Source: Oligoflexia bacterium
Lineage (GTDB): Bacteria; Bdellovibrionota; UBA1018; CAIMNF01
Assembly: GCA_903845155.1 (NCBI GenBank)
Contig: CAIMWN010000314.1
Location: 1-33,397 of the forward strand
Direction: 5' to 3'
DNA length: 33,397 nucleotides
Numbering within the stretch: the first letter of the stretch is position 1; each line of letters opens with the position of its first letter. A program made the translations under genes and the position numbers. Under the pieces are notes generated by a model. It was not told the origin of the DNA. It did no database searches and saw nothing but the letters and a program-made list of their open reading frames with translations. Shown here in pieces: positions 1-7,467 of this stretch.

Positions 1-208
1 ATAAGCCATTACTCAAACCTCAATCGGCCTAATTTTTTCTGACATTTCAACACGACATCTATCCTGACATATAGGGATCAGCGGGCATCCTTGCCCTCTC
101 GATCCACTCGCCATTCCATGGCTGATCGATGTGCTCAAAAGAGAACTGAGAGAAATAAAGTTAAAAATATAAGCTATAGCTGGCAAACAAGATGGACTTG
201 GTACTTAG
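1..208. other. Non-coding left edge, no gene recognised
   Basis: No convincing reading frame starts or ends here on either strand. The minus strand holds short protein-like stretches broken by stops, so a decayed gene end is possible but unproven. The heptamer CTGACAT occurs twice about 34 bp apart (near 39 and 73), which could be part of a mobile-element end. I can assign no function. Confidence 0.3.
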
Positions 209-457
209 TTTCTTTGGGTAAAGAAAATGGAGGAGGGGGTGGGTGAGAAGGCACGCGCGTGGAACACGCTCACGTGGGTTCGACAAAAATGCCATGGAAG
301 TGAGCAAAGCGAACGTTGGCATTTTTGCACAATGCGAACGAAGTGAGTATTGCCTCACCGAGGCAGGAGCCGAGGTGTGAGGTGCGCAGCGCATGCCGGA
401 GCAGGAAGCGTAGGCAAACGGGCGAGCGCAGGAGGCGCGAGATGAATCCCATCCCCC
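209..457. other. Multi-hairpin element, possible structured RNA or non-coding repeat
   Basis: This block is purine- and G+C-rich compared with the A/T-rich DNA on both sides and is built of successive inverted repeats. TTTCTTT/AAAGAAA with a GGGT loop lies at 209-226. GGGGGTGGG at 235-243 can pair with CCCATCCCCC at 448-457 (one bulged A), closing the block. Inside are an 11-bp perfect stem CAAAAATGCCA/TGGCATTTTTG (284-294 with 317-327), CAAT/ATTG (330-333 with 349-352), CCTCAC/GTGAGG (353-358 with 377-382) and TGCC/GGCA (393-396 with 413-416). The loops are purine-rich and resemble one another. Reading frames across it are low-complexity and unconvincing. It could be a structured RNA, a multi-copy repeat or a mobile-element remnant; orientation is unknown. 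Confidence 0.55.
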
Positions 458-632
458 ACTCTACTTAAAAACGAACGAATCAGAATCAAAAAGCAAAAAC
501 GAAGTAAAATCCAAAAATACTAACTACATATAATCATTGAAGAGTGCCAAGCAGTCTTCTCGTGAATCTTTCAAGATATTTCATGAAATGTCGTGAGTTT
601 GCTTCAGAATGCTTCTTTGTTGCTTCTTCGTT

Positions 633-914
633 TTAAGCGGCTTTTCTCACACGGGTTTCAACAGTTAAGCCTACAGCTTCAATTAAACGTAAGATTCGAT
701 CTAAGGTAACTTTTTGAAGACTGCCTGAAAGAATGCCTGTAACTGCTGATCTTGGCAAACCTGAGCGTTTAGAGATCTCAGCATGGGTAAGGTCTTGGTC
801 TTCTGCTGATTTTAAAACAGCGGTAATCAAATCGGCCTTGATCACGGATTCAAGGCTCCTACTTTTTGAAATTTTAAGTTTTTTAGCTAAGTCTGAAGCA
901 CTAGTCGTTTTCAT
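633..914 (-). CDS. XRE-type HTH antitoxin (HigA-like)
   Basis: This 93-residue protein is the likely antitoxin of the pair with the upstream toxin gene. Residues about 40-85 form an XRE-type helix-turn-helix: the stretch HAEISKRSGLPRSAVTGIL is the recognition region, followed by LDRILRLIEAVG, as in short HigA-like antitoxins. It should bind the toxin and repress the operon at the palindrome at 1241-1258. Its ATG overlaps the toxin stop by ATGA (911-914), so the two are translationally coupled. The order is toxin then antitoxin, typical of HigBA-like modules. The frame after its stop stays open for about 32 codons, which could mean an ancestrally longer C-terminus but may be chance. Confidence 0.85.
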   Translation of the reverse strand: MKTTSASDLAKKLKISKSRSLESVIKADLITAVLKSAEDQDLTHAEISKRSGLPRSAVTGILSGSLQKVTLDRILRLIEAVGLTVETRVRKAA

Positions 915-1231
915 TTTAAAATCCTCTTTAGTCTTTCTTTTGCCACCGAAATATCTTGGGGTGACGTTTGTTGAGTCTTTTTCTTAAAAGCATGGATTAA
1001 ATGGATTTCAGATGATCCTGCCAAAAAGTAAACCACTCGAAAAATGCCTGAGCGATCTCTAAAACGCAGCTCATGCACCCCAGCGCCAATGCTAGGCATC
1101 GGTCGAGATAACGGCATTGACAACAAATGACCTCGCTCTAAACGAGCCAGAGCATCAGCCAAATCTTCACGGATTTCTTCAGGCCAATCCAAAATCTCTT
1201 TTTCGCATTGTTTTAAGAACTCAATTGCCAT
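911..1231 (-). CDS. RelE/HigB-like toxin (phage Gp49-like family)
   Basis: A protein of about 106 residues of the RelE/ParE superfamily, Gp49-like branch, whose members cut mRNA on the ribosome. Family features include the core HELRFRDRSGIFRVVYF, a following strand and helix IHLIHAFKKKTQ, and a final basic helix ending AKERLKRILK. The frame is open upstream to 1297, but I choose the ATG at 1231. It gives a family-typical N-terminus, and the upstream extension runs through the operator (1241-1258) and into the terminator (1271-1310). No good Shine-Dalgarno is visible, so expression may be weak or leaderless. It overlaps the antitoxin gene by four bases. Toxin activity is inferred from family and gene order. 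Confidence 0.82.
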   Translation of the reverse strand: MAIEFLKQCEKEILDWPEEIREDLADALARLERGHLLSMPLSRPMPSIGAGVHELRFRDRSGIFRVVYFLAGSSEIHLIHAFKKKTQQTSPQDISVAKERLKRILK

Positions 1232-1240
1232 GTTTATTAA

Positions 1241-1258
1241 TGTCTCATATATAAGACA
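1241..1258. promoter_or_regulatory. Palindromic operator of the toxin-antitoxin operon
   Basis: An 18-bp near-perfect palindrome, TGTCTCATATATAAGACA, starts 10 bp upstream of the toxin ATG. The arms TGTCT/AGACA are perfect and the ATATAT core could double as a promoter -10 region. Placement and symmetry fit autoregulation by the HTH antitoxin; this is inferred. Confidence 0.6.
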
Positions 1259-1270
1259 TAATGGCAAGAA

Positions 1271-1310
1271 AAAAAGCGGGCACTCGAGTTGAGTCAAATG
1301 CCCGCTTTTT
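1271..1310. terminator. Rho-independent terminator, both directions
   Basis: A perfect 12-bp stem AAAAAGCGGGCA (1271-1282) pairs with TGCCCGCTTTTT (1299-1310) around a 16-nt loop, with T-runs on both strands. On the minus strand it ends the transcript of the secreted-protein gene at 1344-1637 and insulates the toxin-antitoxin operon from it. Confidence 0.85.
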
Positions 1311-1343
1311 CTTTATATTTTGATCAGAGGGTTGGACTAAAGA

Positions 1344-1637
1344 TTAGGGGTTGCTGCTCGATGATCCATTTGGTTTAGCAAAGAATTGGCAAAGTATTTC
1401 CCCGGTTTTCACGGTCGTGTAGCATGAAAAATTTTTCCCATTTTTTGTGAGCACACCATACGCTTCGGTAGGTGCGCTGTTCAACAAGTCATACAAAGTC
1501 TTCGCTGCATCACCTTTAATCGAGACCAAAGCCAAAGCGGGGTTTAGATCATTATTTACAGTAGCGGCACCTGTTGTAGTATCAGCAAATGAACTGCCAC
1601 TCAGTAATGTCATCAATATTAAAATCAGGGCTTTCAT
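1344..1637 (-). CDS. Small secreted protein, function unknown
   Basis: A 97-residue protein I do not recognise. Residues 1-18 form a signal peptide (basic start, hydrophobic core LILILMTLLSG, cleavage after SFA), leaving a mature protein of about 79 residues. The mature part holds two cysteines (in FSCYT and ILCQF) that could form a disulfide, and it ends in a Ser/Asn-rich tail. The pattern YGVLTKNGKNFSCYTTVK looks like a small beta-domain. A strong Shine-Dalgarno, AAGGAG, precedes the ATG, and a terminator follows at 1271-1310, so it is a monocistronic gene. Location is periplasmic or extracellular. Confidence 0.7.
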   Translation of the reverse strand: MKALILILMTLLSGSSFADTTTGAATVNNDLNPALALVSIKGDAAKTLYDLLNSAPTEAYGVLTKNGKNFSCYTTVKTGEILCQFFAKPNGSSSSNP

Positions 1638-2090
1638 AACAACTCCTTATTTAAGATCCTATATCACTCCGAGCATCACCGGATCTAATTTGGCTGCTCT
1701 TTTATCCAATGTTATTGTCCCAACCCCCGAGTCAAAATTGTTTGCTTTATAGGTTGAAACTTTTGATTATTTATACATCAGTTGTGTAATTAACTCAATA
1801 TAAATTCCTCTTCATAATCCTAAAAACGCCGAATCCTCAATCATCGCTTTTCGTTCAAAACGGCGAGATTTGGCCACCCGTTTCGAGCGCTTTTCAGCGT
1901 TTCGTTAATCATTCCATAAACTTAAGCCAGAAATAAACTACTGGCGAAAAGTGGCCAACAAAGGCCAGATTTCGCCATTTTGTACACAATCCGGACCCGC
2001 TAACTTCTTTGAATGTAACTGCTTTTCAAAAACCTCTATTTAATAAAAAGTTGGCACGGCCTTGCACTACAGAGAATAGGAGAAAATCAC
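1638..2090. repeat. Intergenic region with twin 15-bp repeats and a long hairpin
   Basis: No gene is seen in this 450-bp gap. Two related 15-mers lie 101 bp apart: GGCGAGATTTGGCCA at 1862-1876 and GGCCAGATTTCGCCA at 1963-1977 (13 of 15 identical). The second is the right arm of a 36-nt hairpin at 1942-1977: TGGCGAAA pairs with TTTCGCCA and the inner TGGCC with GGCCA, separated by a 2x2 internal loop. AAACGG/CCGTTT (1858-1863 with 1878-1883) flanks the first copy. They may be recombinase- or regulator-binding sites for the adjacent integrase module. The hairpin lacks a T-run and is not an obvious terminator. Confidence 0.4.
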
Positions 2091-2405
2091 ATGAAACAAC
2101 CCTTGCCCTATGATCGCGGAAAACAAATCTTAAAACTACTCGCGCTGCATGAGCCCTTATCAGTGCGTGGCCTAAGCCAAATGCTTGAGCCGCAGATAAA
2201 CCCAAGACGACTCAGAGATGCGCTCTCAAGGCTCTATGCAAAGAATCTGATCACTAAAAGAAATGATCGAGTCTTTGGCGGTGCCGGAACTTTTTATCAA
2301 ACTAGCCGTGACAAGCGAGCACGTGAAGAGATTTCAGCACTCAGTGGCGTCGACATTAAATCACTCGACCGAAACCATCCGAGGCATACAAGGAGAATCG
2401 CATGA
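2091..2405 (+). CDS. Small winged-helix-like protein paired with the integrase
   Basis: A 104-residue basic protein. Residues about 8-75 look like a winged helix: helices GKQILKLLALHE and VRGLSQMLE, then RRLRDALSRLYAKNLITKR followed by a short wing ending GTFYQTS. This suggests DNA binding, for example a recombination directionality factor or element regulator, but no specific family is certain. The Shine-Dalgarno AGGAG sits 8 nt before the ATG. Its stop overlaps the integrase ATG (ATGA, 2402-2405), so the two form one translationally coupled unit. A decayed paralogue of this gene lies at 17098-17182, so the gene type has been in this region more than once. Confidence 0.65.
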   Translation: MKQPLPYDRGKQILKLLALHEPLSVRGLSQMLEPQINPRRLRDALSRLYAKNLITKRNDRVFGGAGTFYQTSRDKRAREEISALSGVDIKSLDRNHPRHTRRIA

Positions 2406-3061
2406 TCCAAAAATACGTTACCAGGAAAAATAATGAAGAAATAACCAAGTACAAAATCAGAGTATTCTTCAGATCAAAAATAAACCCTACCCTTCGCTTT
2501 ACCAAATATGAAGCTGGAATTCTAACCGAAGCTCAGGCAATCAAACGAGAAGCTCAACTCAAAAAAGAGGGTGAGCGAGAAATGTTTGATCTGGATAGCA
2601 AGGAGGTACTCTGTTCTGGTCTTGTTTCAAGGTGGTACACACACTTTGAAAAACTCAAAGTGGCAACCGGCCAGCGAACGAAAGCTACCCATGATGATTA
2701 TTTCGGTACCATCAGAAAGTGGTTTAAAGACTACTGGAACAGGCCCGCTGCTGAAATCAATCCCTATGTGATGAACCAGATTTTTATTCAAATGAAAGAA
2801 AAGGGACTTTGCTTTGCTCAACGAAAGAAGATCAAACAAATCCTTAAATCTGTCTTTGATTACGGAATTCAAAGTGGTTTACTCAATATTCAAAGATCCC
2901 CCACTTTTGAGGTGGTTCTCAAAAAAGCTACCGAGAAGAGGCCGGAAATTCTGAAATGCTCGGCCCCTTTTTACGTAACCCGACGTCACAGCAGTTTGAC
3001 CTGCTTCGTGATCAACTTAATTCGCTTGTGTGAAACTCTTGGTAGCGTTCTCGTTGTCTAG
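2402..3061 (+). pseudogene. Tyrosine integrase, catalytic domain missing
   Basis: The open frame encodes 219 residues. Residues about 1-60 resemble the N-terminal arm-binding domain of phage-type integrases (KYKIRVFFRSKINPTLRF). Residues about 70-175 resemble the SAM-like core-binding domain (VSRWYTHFEKLKVATGQRTK, then KIKQILKSVFDYGIQSGLL). Integrases of this type normally continue past a KRPEIL-like motif into a domain of about 180 residues bearing the Arg-His-Arg-Tyr catalytic set. Here, directly after KRPEIL (about 2935-2955), the sequence becomes unrelated and stops. None of the catalytic residues is present, so the protein cannot recombine DNA. It marks a dead integrated element whose right part has been lost. 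Confidence 0.75.
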
Positions 3062-3300
3062 TGATATAAACATGCCTGTCCTCGTTGCTCATTTCGCCTC
3101 CTCAATTGAATTCGTTTATTTCTAAGCAAAATCAATATTTCACCGGCAGGCTTATGAGTCAACGAGCGAGGGCGATTTTCATAGCCTACCCCGTTTATAT
3201 TCACCGGCAATTAATTCGTTTCAATGTGTCAGATTACACGCATTGCTATAATTTACTATATAACTTATATTTATTATATAATGAGATGGGGACACATTAA
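2953..3300. other. Deletion scar after the integrase, with short relic frames
   Basis: Just after the integrase homology ends, a different + frame (2953-3033) reads 26 protein-like residues including GPFLRNPTSQQFDLLRDQL before a stop, as if the end of another gene had been joined on. On the minus strand, 3012-3092 is a 26-codon frame starting MSNEDRHVYITRQRERYQ behind a GGAGGCG Shine-Dalgarno-like sequence. I cannot name either. TTCACCGGCA occurs twice (3139-3148 and 3200-3209). The rest is A/T-rich and contains TATAAT (3247-3252), a possible -10 box for the next gene, but no good -35 is seen. Confidence 0.35.
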
Positions 3301-3327
3301 TTGCGTGCATTTAGGAAGTATTTTTTT

Positions 3328-6024
3328 ATGATTAGGGGTTTTATTTTAAGCCTTATTCTAAACGCTTGCTTCGTGCAATCTTCCTTCGCTGCCTCCGTAA
3401 CAACATCCCCTTCACCGAGCATCTCAAACAGTTCTGTTTTTTGTTGGGGCGATAGCCTGACCGAGGGTTACGATGGCACGCTCAATACCCTCACGACCTC
3501 TTACCCTACTGATTTAGCCAACCTCATTCAACTGCCCGCTTTGACTGAGGGCTTTCCTGGACAAGACTCCACTTATATTTTAAATCAATTACAAAATTAT
3601 ATTTCAAATACAAATCCAAATTACAACTACAGTACGGTCATTTGGGTTGGACGAAATGATATTAATGAATTGTATACCAATAATATTACAGACCCGACCG
3701 CAATAGTTGGAAGAATGCAAACACTCTACAGCAACATTGCACAAATGGTTAAACTCGCAAATACTCCGAATTACATCGTTCTTGGCGTGACAAACGCAAG
3801 CGCTTTAGCGCCCGCTCAAACTGAAGTTAAAGGTAAGCCCATGTATAACACCATTCTGGGCATCAATCAGTACCTCGCAAGTCAATATGGATCTCATTTT
3901 GTTGATGTGAGAAAATACCTGGTGAACCGTTACGATCCTACGCAACCAAACGATGTCTTAAGCATTCAAGACGACACGCCTCCTGCTTCGCTCATGTCTG
4001 ACCATGTTCATTTAAACGCAAGGGGATACGCAGTCGTTGCAATGGCTGTTTTTCAAAATCACACCCTCTCTCCTCCCATTCCGGGTGACGTGAATAATGA
4101 TGGCTCGGTTGATTTCTATGATGTAGTTGCACTCAAAACGATAATCAAAAATTATGATTTCAATAAAAGTGGCTCGGTAGATTCAACCGATGTAGCCCTA
4201 CTGCAAAGTGCGATTGCGGGTAATCAAACTGCCCAATCCTTAGTCTGTAACGGAGCCACTTATCCTTGCAGCCTCATTGATTTTAATCACAATGGTGTAA
4301 TTGATACTACAGATGTCACTCAACTCCAAAGCATAATTACTGAATCCGATATGACTGGCGACAAAAAACTAAATGATGACGATGTCCAGATTATTTATAA
4401 AATGGCTTCTGGGATTGGCCCGACTAACCCCATGTATGCTGTTCCAACAGGAACAGATTATCTCATTCAAGCCGAAGACACGAGTACTGATACGACACTG
4501 CTCCACAAGTTTCTCTATGTAAGTAAAGCGGGCAGTAACAGTGAGTCCGCTGATCCGAGTTCAGTTTATTACAATATGGGAGAAGCAAATAAAGTTTTAG
4601 ATTATGCCATCATTTCTGGTACAGGCCCTTTTACCCTTCAAATTACGAAATTAGGATCATCGGCAAGTTCCGCCCTCATCCGTCCAGCACGACTTGGCAT
4701 CGGAACAGTGAGTGCAACGACTTCAAGTTTAGGAAGTAGCGTTACTATTACATTGAATCAACCCGCAAAGCTAACAGTTGAATTTAACGACGATCCTAAC
4801 GATCTCGATCAACTCGCCTTACTCGTTCATGCGACCGAAGTGAATATTCCAAGCTCGACTGCCACAACTGTTTTTAATGCAATAGCCCCGAGCTACCTCT
4901 CTTTATCTTCATCCACTAATAATTCATCATTAAACACGCTTAGCCCATCCTTCACTACCGTTTACTTTCCACCCGGTGTGCACGAAGTGGGACGTTGGAC
5001 GATCCCTCCAACAGTAAATGAAGTATATTTAGAAAAGGGCGCCTATGTACGTGGCTATTTTGATGCCTTCCGTACAAATAACACCCCCATAAATATCCAT
5101 GGGCGAGGGATATTAACAAACGATACTTACGCGTTTCATTCGGGAGCTGTGACGAGCCCTACCGCACTTCTAGACACTTGGTTTACTCTGAATCTCAGGG
5201 GGTCAATGTATGGTGATGCTTCAGTTAAAGGAAATGTTGTGGATGGGATTACGATCGCAGATTCCTCTGATTATAATTTGTCTTTTCAAGGCTCAAATTC
5301 CAGTGTCACAGATATCTTTCTTCATGGCTGGCAATTCAATAATGATGGCATCCACATCAGTGGAGCGAACAATTTAATCAGCAATGTTTTTTTTCATGTG
5401 AATGATGATCAAATTGCGCCAGACAGTAACGTCAGTAACCTCACCATTCAAAATTGTACATTCTGGTCAATGGTCGGTGGATCAGTTCTACAACTCGGCT
5501 GGTGGCCTCATTCCATTAATACGATACTCTTTCAAAATTCGGACCTCATCCATCAGGAGTGGAATCTTTCCGTTCAAGCAGGAGCGCTCATCAGTGGAAT
5601 CAATACTCAAATTGGAGACATTCCTCAACCCGTTCCACTCGTTCAAAACATAACCGTAAAAAATATCAATCTGGATGTTCCTGTCACTCGTTTGATCGAT
5701 CTTAGCCATATTCGAAATAACGCTCAAGGACCACTTACGACTTATGTCGTGAACTACTCCAATTTTTCATTTTCGAATATCAACCTTAACAATCAAGGCA
5801 CCATCCAAAATCCGCTTATTTTCTTAGACAATCAAACTTATTCACAACTGAACAATTCAAATCAGCTGCAAAACTTCCAAGGACTAACTACCGGATTTAC
5901 CTTTAAAGGTCTCATGATCAATGGCACAGACATGGGTAGTTCCACACTTTTAAATTCCATGAACCTGCTTAAGCTTAATACTTATTCAGGTGGAAGTTTA
6001 CCGAGTGTAAGTTTTTCTCCGTGA
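3328..6024 (+). CDS. Secreted SGNH esterase - dockerin-like - GH49 dextranase fusion
   Basis: An exported protein of 898 residues. The frame opens at a TTG at 3301, but the ATG at 3328 has AGGAAG 9 nt upstream and gives a clean signal peptide (MIRGFILSLILNACFVQSSF, cleavage after AFA). Residues about 35-240 are an SGNH/GDSL hydrolase: GDSLTEG with Ser43, a GRND block with Asn110, and Asp225/His228 in DHVHLNARGY. Residues about 252-360 carry dockerin-like or EF-hand-like calcium loops (GDVNNDGSVDFYDVV and relatives). From about 380 comes a beta-sandwich and then, from about 540, a GH49 parallel beta-helix. FHVNDDQIAPD (Asp693/Asp694) and FNNDGIHI (Asp673) match the three catalytic aspartates known in GH49 dextranases. 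A deacylating esterase joined to an alpha-glucan hydrolase is inferred. It converges with 6236-6589. Confidence 0.85.
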   Translation: MIRGFILSLILNACFVQSSFAASVTTSPSPSISNSSVFCWGDSLTEGYDGTLNTLTTSYPTDLANLIQLPALTEGFPGQDSTYILNQLQNYISNTNPNYNYSTVIWVGRNDINELYTNNITDPTAIVGRMQTLYSNIAQMVKLANTPNYIVLGVTNASALAPAQTEVKGKPMYNTILGINQYLASQYGSHFVDVRKYLVNRYDPTQPNDVLSIQDDTPPASLMSDHVHLNARGYAVVAMAVFQNHTLSPPIPGDVNNDGSVDFYDVVALKTIIKNYDFNKSGSVDSTDVALLQSAIAGNQTAQSLVCNGATYPCSLIDFNHNGVIDTTDVTQLQSIITESDMTGDKKLNDDDVQIIYKMASGIGPTNPMYAVPTGTDYLIQAEDTSTDTTLLHKFLYVSKAGSNSESADPSSVYYNMGEANKVLDYAIISGTGPFTLQITKLGSSASSALIRPARLGIGTVSATTSSLGSSVTITLNQPAKLTVEFNDDPNDLDQLALLVHATEVNIPSSTATTVFNAIAPSYLSLSSSTNNSSLNTLSPSFTTVYFPPGVHEVGRWTIPPTVNEVYLEKGAYVRGYFDAFRTNNTPINIHGRGILTNDTYAFHSGAVTSPTALLDTWFTLNLRGSMYGDASVKGNVVDGITIADSSDYNLSFQGSNSSVTDIFLHGWQFNNDGIHISGANNLISNVFFHVNDDQIAPDSNVSNLTIQNCTFWSMVGGSVLQLGWWPHSINTILFQNSDLIHQEWNLSVQAGALISGINTQIGDIPQPVPLVQNITVKNINLDVPVTRLIDLSHIRNNAQGPLTTYVVNYSNFSFSNINLNNQGTIQNPLIFLDNQTYSQLNNSNQLQNFQGLTTGFTFKGLMINGTDMGSSTLLNSMNLLKLNTYSGGSLPSVSFSP

Positions 6025-6235
6025 TTTTTGGGATTAGCGAGTTCACGTAGACAAACCCTTTCAGATTGTCGGAATTTTAGACCGCATCAGAATGTACTTT
6101 TTATCTGTCAGACAGATGCAATCAAAGAGAAAATAGTCCGTACGATTACGGGCTACAGTCACCTTCAATCAAACTTAAGTGATGAGCTTGGAATATTTAT
6201 GTTCAAAAAGTTGTCTCAGCTTGTCCAATTACTAT

Positions 6236-6589
6236 TTAGGTATGATCATGATCACAGTCATCACCTGCATGTGCATGCTTGTGTTTTTCTTTTTCATGAT
6301 TGCGTTCATGGTTTTCTAAATCACACATCCCATGAACTCGCACAAATTCCTGAATACCCCGAAGTAGAGCTTGAGCCACTTCTACCTCTGGTACTCGGCC
6401 TTCATCGTAAGTCACCAAAGCATTCCTGGTGCGATTGCTATAAGCTTCTAGCTTTGCAGTTCCAACTCTACCAATTTCACGCCGGAGGTAGTCGGCCAGA
6501 ATTTCATCACCTTGAAAACCCAAGTGAAACCGGATTCTTCCGGGAACGTAAGATACCACGCTCACTGCGTTAAACATTTCTTCAATCAT
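6236..6589 (-). CDS. HMA-like metal-binding protein with His-rich tail
   Basis: A 117-residue cytoplasmic protein. Residues about 10-80 resemble the HMA_2-type ferredoxin-like fold (VSYVPGRIRFHLGF at the start, NALVTYDEGRVP near the end). That fold is found as an accessory domain with metal transporters, and this copy lacks the classical CxxC motif. The last 25 residues alternate His, Glu, Lys and Asp (for example HKHAHAGDDCDHDH), a likely zinc or nickel-binding tail. It begins 1 bp after the ZIP transporter stop, so both come from one mRNA. A chaperone, buffer or sensor for the transporter is my inference. A longer antisense frame overlaps it but has no support. Confidence 0.72.
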   Translation of the reverse strand: MIEEMFNAVSVVSYVPGRIRFHLGFQGDEILADYLRREIGRVGTAKLEAYSNRTRNALVTYDEGRVPEVEVAQALLRGIQEFVRVHGMCDLENHERNHEKEKHKHAHAGDDCDHDHT

Positions 6590-6590
6590 C

Positions 6591-7328
6591 TTAGTGGGAC
6601 CTCATCATGAGTTCGGTTAATGCGAGACCGAGAAAGACCCAAACTAACTCTATTCTTCGTTTCCGAATCTGATTAAAACTCGGGATTAAAAAGTCAAACA
6701 CCATACAGCCGAGTAACGTACCCAGCGCAAAGCTCGTGGCAAATATTGCAAGATCGAGATTAATTTGTTCATTAAACAACGAAGCAAGCATTGCTCCAAA
6801 AGGAAAGGAAAGTGAATAAAGTACGATACAAAGGACGGCATTAAATCTTGTTTTTGCCTTATCTAAAACAATAGAAGAAACAATGAGCGACTCGTAACAT
6901 TTATGGGCGATGAGGGCTAAGAAAACTGCATGACTAAAACTTTCACTCACCTTTGCTGAAATCACGAGTAAAATCCCGCTAGAGATACAATGGATCATCA
7001 TGGAAGTCAGAAAAACAGTGATCCCTTTATCTCCCACATGAAGATGATTTTCATCTTCAGAATGATGATGCGACTTATGATGTCGGTAGTGCAATAAATG
7101 GATGATGGAATAAATTACCCAAACACAAAAAACGAGAACTAAACTTTTATTTCCACCCATCTCTACGACATCGGGCATCAGATCAAAAGACACAATTCCT
7201 ACCAGCGCTCCCGTACCCACCAAAAAGAGCAAGCGGGAGATCTGCGTCACGTGCTTAAAAAATATCGGCAAACAACACAGTGCGATCATCATCAGTGAAA
7301 TGATGGTAGTTTGAAGAAGTAAACTCAT
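6591..7328 (-). CDS. ZIP-family metal importer
   Basis: A 245-residue inner-membrane protein with about eight hydrophobic segments, the size and topology of ZIP-family divalent-metal transporters. The long His-rich loop (HHKSHHHSEDENHLH, residues about 85-100) between membrane helices 3 and 4 is typical. The metal-site helices are recognisable: HCISSG in helix 4 and HKCYES in helix 5, variants of the family's H-x-x-x-x-G and H-x-x-x-E signatures. The substrate is most likely zinc, though iron or manganese cannot be excluded. AGGA lies 6 nt before the ATG. The gene leads the operon with the His-tailed HMA-like protein and sits 48 nt downstream of a predicted Fur-family operator (7376-7393). 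Confidence 0.85.
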   Translation of the reverse strand: MSLLLQTTIISLMMIALCCLPIFFKHVTQISRLLFLVGTGALVGIVSFDLMPDVVEMGGNKSLVLVFCVWVIYSIIHLLHYRHHKSHHHSEDENHLHVGDKGITVFLTSMMIHCISSGILLVISAKVSESFSHAVFLALIAHKCYESLIVSSIVLDKAKTRFNAVLCIVLYSLSFPFGAMLASLFNEQINLDLAIFATSFALGTLLGCMVFDFLIPSFNQIRKRRIELVWVFLGLALTELMMRSH

Positions 7329-7375
7329 TTTTGTCCTGATTTCCCATCGGCAAGTATCTTAAAAAAGTTTAGCTA

Positions 7376-7393
7376 AATGCGAATGATTTGTAT
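7376..7393. promoter_or_regulatory. Predicted Fur-family operator (box C), ZIP/regulator intergenic
   Basis: AATGCGAATGATTTGTAT matches 15 of 18 positions of box B (10448-10465). Its core is a 7-1-7 inverted repeat, TGCGAAT-G-ATTTGTA. It lies 48 nt before the ZIP start and 85 nt before the regulator start, so it could control both divergent genes. An 8-bp inverted copy of its left half (GCGAATGA at 7379-7386, TCATTCGC at 7401-7408) may form a second half-site. Confidence 0.6.
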
Positions 7394-7467
7394 TAGCTGC
7401 TCATTCGCGTCTGCAGACGTCTTACATCCAACTGTTTTATAAAGCTTTTTATAAGTCATTCCGATAA

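Noticed and set aside
161-452. Two minus-strand frames across the multi-hairpin element
   Set aside because: Their residues track the inverted repeats, there is no Shine-Dalgarno, and the composition is not protein-like.
534-632. In-frame open stretch after the antitoxin stop, about 32 codons
   Set aside because: It reads protein-like residues but is short enough to be open by chance; no family match is apparent.
1232-1297. Upstream extension of the toxin frame
   Set aside because: It runs through the palindromic operator and a bidirectional terminator and is not family-like.
6028-6573. 181-codon + strand frame overlapping the HMA-like gene
   Set aside because: Most of it is antisense to a gene with clear domain and operon support; the 5' part lies in intergenic DNA and has no recognisable family or Shine-Dalgarno.
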